From positions 1 through 64,000 of the forward strand of contig CALHIR010000025.1 of NCBI GenBank assembly GCA_938030705.1: a stretch of 64,000 nt of DNA, given 5' to 3'. The notes under the pieces were generated by a model, which was not told the origin of the DNA, made no database searches, and worked only from the letters and a program-made list of their open reading frames with translations. Within the stretch, counting starts at the first letter, position 1, and the number at the start of each line of letters is the position of its first letter. The stretch is from Candidatus Poseidoniaceae archaeon. Its GTDB lineage: Archaea > Thermoplasmatota > Poseidoniia > Poseidoniales > Poseidoniaceae. A program made the position numbers and the translations under genes. Positions 35,101 through 40,443 of the stretch are shown here, one piece after another.

Positions 35101-35214
35101 GCTGAGGAAGTTGCCGAAGACGCAGGTCTTCTGCCCTTTGTATCTCCACTCACAGTCATCGCACTCATCGGCCTTGCCGCTGTTGCAGGTAACCGACGAA
35201 GCGAGAACGAGTGA
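32179..35214 (+). CDS. Large secreted protein with LDL-receptor-A-like acidic repeats and C-terminal membrane anchor
   Basis: 1011 residues from ATG 32179. There is a signal peptide (TTPGLLVTLLLLTALSPIATVQA). About residues 415-625 hold five repeats ending in a calcium-site-like motif: NDGDEDCKDGSDE, NDGYDDCDDGSDE, NDGTADCADASDE, NDGTAQCDDGSDE and NDGTEDCADGSDE, each preceded by one Cys about 18 residues earlier. This is the second half of an LDL-receptor class A module. The protein is extremely acidic. The C terminus LLPFVSPLTVIALIGLAAVAGNRRSENE is a single hydrophobic segment plus basic tail, as in sorted archaeal surface proteins. It overlaps the next gene as GTGA. Confidence 0.85.
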   Translation: MSTLRRTTPGLLVTLLLLTALSPIATVQAVPDEASEYYYGVEYDWSSLDSDLQNVTGLDIQTLFTEIMADADDAGFNLDLGQLTTGASNVYVHQTEDITPQTIQDLDGNDVQVWSRTSDVVLRHGLLSNAVIMTDWSETTFGSEPTGFDIDVIAEAENVLTVDMLYTEYLNDQYQLVGADMDIDMTVGNDMNLGIDITLEGDGEELNVDFDTGMDFSYSIASQAEWRLGNPSPIYVTAASNDRTVWECVEEGDTVGVDDGWDDAEVYDMCGMIDGSYIGSADYNVYLTGLPMEEFGFDAGQFDISISDELTSEGDYEGEANMDDVSFSMRTDEPLEVNLGDGNTLDVTACDTCPPGNPVMFIMMGNVLLHASESFGEAVTEDFEAELEDSVGELIEDWFGIDDDGDMEEYDDSDNWFMCDSGEMIESWNVNDGDEDCKDGSDEDDLYLRGGTTQDWNTGEEHYAFNGRVDATSLGLESDATIECYSEWDGYMELPVGDVNDGYDDCDDGSDEYDNGLTSTYVCLDGSEISFELVNDGTADCADASDEPVDNEGDWYNCADYNGAVPWQWVNDGTAQCDDGSDEYNAAESDDFYCEDWSTVSFDLVNDGTEDCADGSDEGEGIYFLMDVYMNDGEGGVIASGDDLLLCAAYHCDVSFSVDSGYIQVGTEVPADMEYGENTMCAGGSIAAPDGTSLVSAVENCDSTWTGPEIRDWESNMNNEGDNTLRVTAGAGTWSGEYDDITMHWAVSDADGAVVDQGSVAFSDESEVYAENMVDIAGEGEYCLSVELVENGETEPFDAYEDCMTVEDGPEVSERMEKIVGALADSGLSNVLENFGSNLEMTFQELDENYEVPVFPYADGMWAPLWSNEHATIVGVGVYAWDEDGNGYVIAGPETTGYSQDLPMTFASIRYITGVPAQEAQEAMAEFDDLEDIVDVENHDLTELANDLEAAGADTSDLGLGDETTDDGEDTPPTAEEVAEDAGLLPFVSPLTVIALIGLAAVAGNRRSENE

Positions 35215-36134
35215 ATCAAAAGGAAGAACGGAGAGGGGCAGCCGTGTTGCCACGGCCATCTCCTCACCGTGCCTTTGGCATCATCCGTTTGTCCGTGACC
35301 GTCCTCTTGGCAATTCACGTGTTCATCTCCGCTTGGCTGGTGGCCACAGCTGAAGGTGTCTACACCGAAGGCAAACCCGCTCCAACCGAGGCGCACTCAT
35401 TGATTGCAATCGATAAAGATCAAACCATTATCGACGTAGAGATCAAACAGGCTACGGCTTTTTTCTTCTATGCGCTAGAACGAGACAGCGACGCATCGGT
35501 TCCAGTGAACGATACGACGCCTCCAGATGAGTCAGGCAGCGGTGATGAATCGGAGGCCGAAGACGAGCAAGGAAGGGATGAAGACCGAGCATGGCTCTCC
35601 ATTGGCCGACAATCGATCAAATTCGGATTGGTCTTTCTCGTTCTTAGCGAGGTGCTGATGTTGTCGTCCTTTGTCTGGCGTCATCACGTTCGTTCGTTGG
35701 CCTTCCTGTGCACGCTGGTCGCGTTTTCGGTTGTTTTCCCAGCCTGCTACATGTTGGAGTTGAGCGGTGGCGGCGATGACGAAGAGGATTCTACGGCTAC
35801 CAACACCCCGGGGGCAAACATTGAGACGGTTTCCTTCGTGCATACCAACGCCTCCTCGGACTTCTCATTGATTTGGTTGGGAGTCCAACTAGAGGCCGAT
35901 TTTTCGGGTTATGATCTGGGATTGGTTGAGCCAAACAACCGGACCTCGGTCGCTCAACAGGTTCCCGCAAACGGAAGTAAAGATGCGAATTCATTCATCG
36001 CCTTTGAGTCTACATTTGAGATTGAGTTAGGAAAAAACCTCAACGCACTCCTTCTTTTGCCGTTCATGTGGTACCTATTGCCTGCTTTATCAATCGGAAA
36101 AAACGCCCCTACCATCAACGAAGAAGATGAGTAA
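35211..36134 (+). CDS. Membrane protein, unknown, partner of the LDLa-like surface protein
   Basis: 307 residues from GTG 35211, which overlaps the preceding stop (GTGA). Hydrophobic segments lie at about 23-46 (IIRLSVTVLLAIHVFISAWLV), 137-155, 161-182 and 280-297. The first extracytoplasmic loop contains a long acidic stretch (DESGSGDESEAEDEQGRDEDR) and a second loop lies between residues ~185 and ~280. No family recognised. The stop/start coupling suggests it is made together with the upstream surface protein and may help anchor or export it (inference). Confidence 0.72.
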   Translation: MNQKEERRGAAVLPRPSPHRAFGIIRLSVTVLLAIHVFISAWLVATAEGVYTEGKPAPTEAHSLIAIDKDQTIIDVEIKQATAFFFYALERDSDASVPVNDTTPPDESGSGDESEAEDEQGRDEDRAWLSIGRQSIKFGLVFLVLSEVLMLSSFVWRHHVRSLAFLCTLVAFSVVFPACYMLELSGGGDDEEDSTATNTPGANIETVSFVHTNASSDFSLIWLGVQLEADFSGYDLGLVEPNNRTSVAQQVPANGSKDANSFIAFESTFEIELGKNLNALLLLPFMWYLLPALSIGKNAPTINEEDE

Positions 36135-36138
36135 AGGT

Positions 36139-36213
36139 GGCGCCCACTCCGGGAATTGAACCCGGGTCGCAGGAATGACAATCCTGCATGATAACCTCTA
36201 CACCAAGCGGGCA
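36139..36213 (-). tRNA. tRNA-Asp (anticodon GTC), with encoded CCA
   Basis: On the minus strand the 7-bp acceptor stem GCCCGCT pairs with AGTGGGC (one G-U), the anticodon stem CAGGA/TCCTG holds the loop TTGTCAT (anticodon GTC), and the T arm reads CCGGGTTCAATTCCCGG. The discriminator is G at 36142, followed by CCA at 36139-36141. A TATA-like CTTAAATA on this strand (36241-36248) lies about 28 bases before the 5' end. Confidence 0.95.
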
Positions 36214-36240
36214 GTTTCAAGCCTTCCGGGTCGCAACCGC

Positions 36241-36248
36241 TATTTAAG
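36241..36248. promoter_or_regulatory. Bidirectional TATA-like box between tRNA-Asp and the GPPT/S-repeat gene
   Basis: TATTTAAG read on the plus strand lies about 26 bases before ATG 36267. Read as CTTAAATA on the minus strand, it lies about 28 bases before the tRNA-Asp 5' end. One near-symmetric element at the expected archaeal TATA distance in both directions suggests a shared promoter core. Confidence 0.45.
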
Positions 36249-36266
36249 CCGCGCCTTGTGGGTTAA

Positions 36267-37676
36267 ATGGGTGCCACCATGGCTAAACCGAAAACTTCTG
36301 CAGAAAAAGCACGGGAGGATGAAGAACAATCCCAACTTGATAACATGCTGGGCGGCGCATTTGGGGGCATTGAATCGCTCGAGGCGCCGACAGGGGATGT
36401 CGACACACCAACCGAAACCATCGAAGAACCGGATTCAGAATTACCAGCCGACGCGACCGAGGGCCCGACCGGCCCCCCCACAGGCCCACCTACGGGTCCA
36501 CCTTCAGGCCCTCCATCCGGCCCCCCGACAGGTCCACCTTCAGGCCCTCCATCCGGTCCTCCGACAGGACCGCCCTCGGGTCCTCCATCCGGCCCCCCAT
36601 CAGGTCCCCCTGTGCCTTCACCCGACGATACCGGTCAGGAAGCATCACCGGTTGAAGTTGAACAAAAACCCGAAACAACCGAGCCGGAACAAGCCGAACC
36701 TGAAGCACTTGAGCCCGAAACAACCGAGCCGGAAACACCTGAGAACGTGATTGCCGAAGAAGGCGCGGGCCAAACCTCTGAGCCCGAGGCGATTGAAACC
36801 GAACCTCCTGCGAATGATGAAGCAGAAACGCTCGACGAAGCCCCCGAGAAGGCTTCCGTAGCAGAAGAACACCCCCCCTCGACCAAACCGGCGGAGACCC
36901 CCTCTTCCCCCGGTGCCCTCGACCAAACGGCCCTCGACCTTCTTGCTGAAAAGGAAGCGGAACTTGAACGTCTTCACATGGAAAACGCTCGCCTTCGCCA
37001 ATCCGTGGTCGGGGCAACGGAAGTCATTGAAGAATTGGAAGAGCCGCCCATGCCACCGCTGGTGGAAGACAACATTGTCATCCCTGCTTACATCGTTTCA
37101 GACTTTGTCCGCCTTGGCCGCCAACTCGATCGGGAACATTTGGTCAGGGCCACCATGGGCTCTTTGGCGATGATTCATCCAGAGCAACCCGGCGTAATGA
37201 TTTCTACACGCCACATGGTCACGCTCCCCCGAATGAACGAGCGCAGCCTTTGTGCAGCCCCCCTCGGGTCCACTTCCCCACGAGGCGCCCCTTCCGATTG
37301 GCACGCCCTTGAAGTCGTGCTCGCCTCGGTCTCCATGGTCACCGGGGGTCCTGCTGCGGTGATTCACATGCACGGGCCGCATACCACCGCCGCCAGTTGC
37401 GAGAAAGACCTCGTTTTGCTCACGCCTATCGATGAACTTGGAAAACAACACATCGGCAAGATCATCATTGTTGATCCGGACCCTGAACACCCGGAAGACT
37501 ACCTCCGCCAAGTGGCCGAAGCGCTCAATCAAGGTGGAATGCGGTGTGTCGTAGTTCGCGGCAACGGCGCTTATGCTGTCGGTGCGGACTTTGACCAAGC
37601 CTGGGCTAACGCAGCTATGGTGGAACACAGCATGCAGATCCACCTCCTTGCGCGACAAGCGAACCTGAAAACTTGA
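36267..37676 (+). CDS. Class II aldolase/adducin-fold protein with long (GPPT/S)n and acidic linker
   Basis: 469 residues; ATG 36279 is the alternative start. N-terminal charged segment, then twelve GPPT/GPPS units (about 69-115), an acidic Glu/Pro/Thr-rich linker to ~215, a coiled-coil-like stretch (LLAEKEAELERLHMENARLRQ, 225-245), and a C-terminal domain of ~200 residues. That domain has VMISTRHMVTLPRMNE, AAVIHMHGPHTTAAS (His367/His369) and RGNGAYAVGADFDQAWANAAMVEH. These match class II aldolase folds, but the usual third zinc ligand (His of the HG motif) is Asn433 here. It may therefore be inactive as an aldolase or structural. It shares a TATA-like element with tRNA-Asp. Confidence 0.75.
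   Translation: MGATMAKPKTSAEKAREDEEQSQLDNMLGGAFGGIESLEAPTGDVDTPTETIEEPDSELPADATEGPTGPPTGPPTGPPSGPPSGPPTGPPSGPPSGPPTGPPSGPPSGPPSGPPVPSPDDTGQEASPVEVEQKPETTEPEQAEPEALEPETTEPETPENVIAEEGAGQTSEPEAIETEPPANDEAETLDEAPEKASVAEEHPPSTKPAETPSSPGALDQTALDLLAEKEAELERLHMENARLRQSVVGATEVIEELEEPPMPPLVEDNIVIPAYIVSDFVRLGRQLDREHLVRATMGSLAMIHPEQPGVMISTRHMVTLPRMNERSLCAAPLGSTSPRGAPSDWHALEVVLASVSMVTGGPAAVIHMHGPHTTAASCEKDLVLLTPIDELGKQHIGKIIIVDPDPEHPEDYLRQVAEALNQGGMRCVVVRGNGAYAVGADFDQAWANAAMVEHSMQIHLLARQANLKT
36462..36611 (+). repeat. Tandem 12-bp repeat coding for (Gly-Pro-Pro-Thr/Ser)n
   Basis: About twelve consecutive 12-base units code GPPT or GPPS inside the aldolase-fold gene. Third positions vary between units (ggcccacct, ggtccacct and similar), so the array is not a perfect young expansion. 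The period is four residues, unlike the three-residue collagen pattern, and should give an extended, rigid linker. Confidence 0.9.
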
Positions 37677-37679
37677 CGA

Positions 37680-37818
37680 CTTCATATACTCTGAAGAGTG
37701 TATGATTTCGGAAGTGAGTGCAGTGTCCGGTTTCAGTTGTGATGGCGACAAATTTCTCTGTTGGGAGAAAGAAGTCGTTTCTTCATATACTCTGGGACAA
37801 TCACTCTATCAAAGGTGA
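37680..37818 (+). promoter_or_regulatory. Duplicated promoter and SD ahead of the polyubiquitin-like gene
   Basis: The 14-mer CTTCATATACTCTG occurs at 37680-37693 and again at 37781-37794, exactly 101 bases apart. The first copy is half of an imperfect inverted repeat, CATATACTC / GAGTGTATG (37683-37704). Each copy contains the TATA-like core TTCATATAC also found before glnA. The second copy is 43 bases before ATG 37825, and AAGGTGA at 37812-37818 is a clear Shine-Dalgarno. Tandem promoters, or an operator plus promoter, are likely. Confidence 0.55.
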
Positions 37819-37824
37819 ACACAC

Positions 37825-38679
37825 ATGGACCAAAATACGAAATTTGACGTTGAAATTGCAGACGCATCTGGACATTCTACCGTTCAGATGACACAGACCG
37901 AAATTGCCGAGAAGGCCTCCCAAACCCAGGGCTCCTGGGTGTTCGTGAACAACCAACTTGTCAGCGCCGCTGACATCGCTGACATGAATTTGGAAGCAGG
38001 CAGCCGCATTCGTTTGATGCCTGGCCTCGTTGGTGGCCAAGACGCCCCTACCTTCGATGTGGAAATCGCCGACGCAACCGGGCACTCCACCGTGCAAATG
38101 ACCCAAGACGAACTCGTCGAGAAAGCCGGCCAGACCCAAGGCTCTTGGGTGTTCATCAACAACCAACTCGTCAGCACTGCAGAACTTGCCAACATGAACT
38201 TGGACGCAGGGAGCCGCATTCGCTTGATGCCCGGCCTTGTTGGTGGCCAGCACCCCCTTACCTTCGTCGTTCAAATCACCGACCAATCTGGCCATTCCGA
38301 AGTTGTCATGACCAAGGCTCAGATTGTTGACAAGGCTACCCAAAACAACGAGTTGTGGGTCTTCGTGAACAACCAACTCGTCAACACCAATGACCTTGCT
38401 GAGATGAACATGGAAGCAGGCAGCAGCGTTCGTATGGCACCCGGTATCATCGGTGGCCAGGACGCCCCTACCTTCGACGTGGAAATTGCTGACGCAACCG
38501 GCCACTCTACCGTGCAGATGACCCAAGACGAACTGGTGGAAAAAGCCGACCAAACCCAGGGATCCTGGGTTTTCGTGGATAACCAACTCGTCAGCACCGC
38601 TGAAATCGCCAACATGAACTTGGAAGCAGGCAGCCGCATTCGCTTGATGCCCGGCTTGATCGGTGGACGTGCCTGCTGA
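37825..38679 (+). CDS. Polyubiquitin-like protein: four tandem beta-grasp-like repeats each ending in Gly-Gly
   Basis: 284 residues built of four units: 1-71, 72-141, 142-211, 212-281, then a three-residue tail RAC. Units 2-4 are exactly 70 residues. Each begins with a strand pair (TFDVEIADATGHSTVQMT), a short helix (QDELVEKA), then WVFxNNQLVSTAELANMNL and AGSRIRLMPGLVGG. The second half parallels ubiquitin's IFAGKQLEDGRTLSDYNI and STLHLVLRLRGG in order, spacing and the terminal Gly-Gly. Like eukaryotic polyubiquitin, the last unit is capped by extra residues. No Lys is conserved at ubiquitin chain sites. No protease, E1 or E2 gene lies nearby. The beta-grasp fold and processing into monomers are inferences. 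Confidence 0.85.
   Translation: MDQNTKFDVEIADASGHSTVQMTQTEIAEKASQTQGSWVFVNNQLVSAADIADMNLEAGSRIRLMPGLVGGQDAPTFDVEIADATGHSTVQMTQDELVEKAGQTQGSWVFINNQLVSTAELANMNLDAGSRIRLMPGLVGGQHPLTFVVQITDQSGHSEVVMTKAQIVDKATQNNELWVFVNNQLVNTNDLAEMNMEAGSSVRMAPGIIGGQDAPTFDVEIADATGHSTVQMTQDELVEKADQTQGSWVFVDNQLVSTAEIANMNLEAGSRIRLMPGLIGGRAC
38038..38667 (+). repeat. Tandem 210-bp coding repeats, units 2-4 of the polyubiquitin-like gene
   Basis: Units at 38038-38247, 38248-38457 and 38458-38667, with a 213-base first unit at 37825-38037. Units 2 and 4 are nearly identical in protein yet differ at many third positions (for example GATGTGGAAATCGCC against GACGTGGAAATTGCT). Unit 3 is clearly divergent in sequence but keeps the GG end and spacing. 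This points to old duplication kept by selection, not a fresh expansion or assembly artefact. Confidence 0.92.
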
Positions 38680-38684
38680 ATCCC

Positions 38685-38888
38685 ATGATGGGCGATTGGT
38701 CATTCGGCGAAGAAGCGATTCTCATTGAGAACCTCGAACTCGGCCATGATATCGAGTTGATTTCCGATGTACTCATGAGAGCCCCTTCGGACGTCGCCTT
38801 GAGGATGATTCATCTCTATCAAAACGGCTCCCTTGTCGTGATGGCTGAGGCTACTTTTGATACGCTGGTCAAACGGATTGGGGAATGA
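38685..38888 (+). CDS. Small helical protein, possibly Myb/SANT-like, following the polyubiquitin-like gene
   Basis: 67 residues; ATG 38688 is an equivalent start. It begins 5 bases after the polyubiquitin-like stop. DWSFGEEAILIENLELGHDI, then ELISDVLMRAPSDVALRM, has the W...E...L / I...L.R...V..R spacing of a single SANT/Myb or similar helix-turn-helix unit, followed by a strand-rich end (GSLVVMAEATFDTLVKRI). This resemblance is weak. Position makes co-translation with the polyubiquitin-like gene likely. Confidence 0.6.
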   Translation: MMGDWSFGEEAILIENLELGHDIELISDVLMRAPSDVALRMIHLYQNGSLVVMAEATFDTLVKRIGE

Positions 38889-38934
38889 AAGGTTGAAAAC
38901 GGGATGCGAAGTCGCGAGCATTGGAGAGAGAACT

Positions 38935-39084
38935 ATGGTTGAACTCGTTGACTACAAGTGCGCCAACTGCGGAAACCTCGAATCGTTCCACCGAGAGCGA
39001 AACGGGATCAGCTGCAAGGCTTGCGGTTCCCGCATTTTCATGAAACTCCGCCGCCACGGCACCAAGCGCCTGAACGCTGAGTGA
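38935..39084 (+). CDS. rpoP: DNA-directed RNA polymerase subunit P (Rpo12) zinc ribbon
   Basis: 49 residues from ATG 38935. MVELVDYKCANCGN and ISCKACGSRIFMKLRRHGTKRL give the two CxxC pairs and basic tail typical of archaeal RpoP/eukaryotic Rpb12, a small zinc-binding subunit of RNA polymerase. In other archaea rpoP often follows rpl37Ae. Here it sits between the polyubiquitin-like unit and an RFC-like ATPase, all in the same direction. Confidence 0.88.
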   Translation: MVELVDYKCANCGNLESFHRERNGISCKACGSRIFMKLRRHGTKRLNAE

Positions 39085-39132
39085 GCCAAATCGCTCGCAG
39101 AGTTCAAAGACCATGGACCGGTCTTGTCGTTC

Positions 39133-40290
39133 ATGACCGTGTGGCTTGAGCATTACAAGCCCGTGCTGTTTGACGACCTGTTGACCTCAGAGCAAGTCAT
39201 TGACGCTCTCAAACATTTGGCCCTCCAAGCCAACCCTCCTCATCTTCTTCTCTCTGGCCCGTCCGGTTGTGGGAAAACGGCCGCGCTTCAACTGGTCTGC
39301 CGCCAAGTTCTCGGCCCTTCATGGCGTGCGACCACGCATATCTTGCAAGCTCGTGATTTGCACAAAACGTCAGGGGCCATGGCCAAGTTTGAGGGCTTTC
39401 TTCGTCCGGAAGGAGCTGGTTCGGAAGATACGCTCGCCGGCCGCACCAGTCTCGACGCTTTCGACCACAGCATCAGTGCCAGTGCTGACGCTTCACCCCC
39501 GCCGGCCGGAGAGGAATCCGCTGCTCCTCAAGCGGGGTCCTTCGCAGCGGTCTCCCGTATCATCATCATCGAGGATGCTGACTACTTGGGCCATGCACGC
39601 CAATCGTATCTCCGTCGGATGATGGAGGAGAGCAGCCGAAGTGCCCGCTTCCTCTTCACAACGCACACCCCCTCTCGGATTATCGAAGCCCTGCGAAGCA
39701 GAACACAACACGTTCGCATGCCCTCGCTCACCCGTTTGCAAATCGAACAACGACTCGAGTACATCGCGGGGGAGGAAAACCTCCAACCTGCAGCAGGTGT
39801 ATTGGGCGATATCGCCCACGTGGCAAACGGCAATTTGCGAAAAGCGGTCTTCACCTTCCAACTTCTTGCCCAGCGTCATCTGCTCAACGACCGGAAAAAT
39901 GTCCAGATGCTCATGGCCAACTCAAGCCGACGAGAAGTCCAGTTGGTTCTCGAGGAAGCCCTTCGGGGCCGGGTCCACGAATGGAAATGGGAGCGCCAGG
40001 GTGAGAAAAACACGCGCGTACTCAAAGGGGCCATGGGGGCACTCGACCAGATGATGGCCAACCACGACCTTGACGGCAGGGGGATGGTCGACCGACTGCA
40101 TCACTTCCTTGTCGCAGGCCGCACTCATTATCCAGAACCCCTCTTGGCGGATCTATTGGTCGCCGTTTCCGCCTGCGACCTGAACCTGCAACGGTCGGCT
40201 CAACAACGGATTCAACTTGAGGAATTACTCCACCGTTTTGCAGAGGTTGGGGAGAAACACCTCCGCTCCACACCAACGCAACCGTCTTGA
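39133..40290 (+). CDS. Replication factor C small-subunit-like AAA+ ATPase
   Basis: 385 residues from ATG 39133; TTG 39124 is also in frame. It opens WLEHYKPVLFDDLLTSEQVI, typical of RfcS. Walker A GPSGCGKT is at 42-49 and Walker B IIIIEDAD at 143-150, reading EDAD where RFC small subunits have DEAD. An extra Ala/Ser/Pro-rich insertion (about 92-138) lies between them. The arginine-finger box reads RSRTQHVRM where SRC is usual. The C-terminal collar is present. The protein would belong to the clamp loader that loads PCNA; its unusual motifs suggest a paralogue with altered ATPase role. Confidence 0.82.
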   Translation: MTVWLEHYKPVLFDDLLTSEQVIDALKHLALQANPPHLLLSGPSGCGKTAALQLVCRQVLGPSWRATTHILQARDLHKTSGAMAKFEGFLRPEGAGSEDTLAGRTSLDAFDHSISASADASPPPAGEESAAPQAGSFAAVSRIIIIEDADYLGHARQSYLRRMMEESSRSARFLFTTHTPSRIIEALRSRTQHVRMPSLTRLQIEQRLEYIAGEENLQPAAGVLGDIAHVANGNLRKAVFTFQLLAQRHLLNDRKNVQMLMANSSRREVQLVLEEALRGRVHEWKWERQGEKNTRVLKGAMGALDQMMANHDLDGRGMVDRLHHFLVAGRTHYPEPLLADLLVAVSACDLNLQRSAQQRIQLEELLHRFAEVGEKHLRSTPTQPS

Positions 40291-40313
40291 AAGGTCGCAC
40301 ATCAGCCCTTGTT

Positions 40314-40390
40314 GGGCGTGTAGCACAGCTGGATAATGCATCGGCCTCCTAAGCCGAAGATCGCGGGTTCGAATCCTGCCACGCCCGCCA
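40314..40390 (+). tRNA. tRNA-Arg (anticodon CCT), with encoded CCA
   Basis: The acceptor stem GGGCGTG pairs with CACGCCC (40380-40386). The anticodon stem TCGGC/GCCGA holds the loop CTCCTAA (anticodon CCT). The T arm is CGGGTTCGAATCCTG. Discriminator G at 40387 is followed by CCA at 40388-40390. Confidence 0.95.
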
Positions 40391-40443
40391 TTTTTTGGAT
40401 AAGAGCCATAATCAGGCGCACCCCCCCAAGGCTTGGGGATGAC

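Noticed and set aside
33046..35259. A 737-codon open frame antisense to the LDLa-like gene
   Set aside because: It mirrors the strong GAC/GAG and third-position bias of the acidic protein on the plus strand; the translation is a Val/His-rich low-complexity shadow, with no start signal or family.
36462..36611. Regular 12-base repeats as a possible CRISPR or minisatellite
   Set aside because: Units are in frame, contiguous without spacers, and code GPPT/GPPS inside a longer protein.
36175..36750. 191-codon plus-strand frame rich in Pro/Arg/His beginning in tRNA-Asp
   Set aside because: Starts inside the tRNA and is the +1 shadow of the GPPT/S repeat gene.
37380..37425. JAMM/JAB-like H-x-H...S...D pattern (HMHGPHTTAASCEKD) in the aldolase-fold protein, which would be a ubiquitin-like protease
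   Set aside because: Ser-to-Asp spacing is off by one, the upstream Glu is not recognisable, and surrounding blocks match class II aldolases better.
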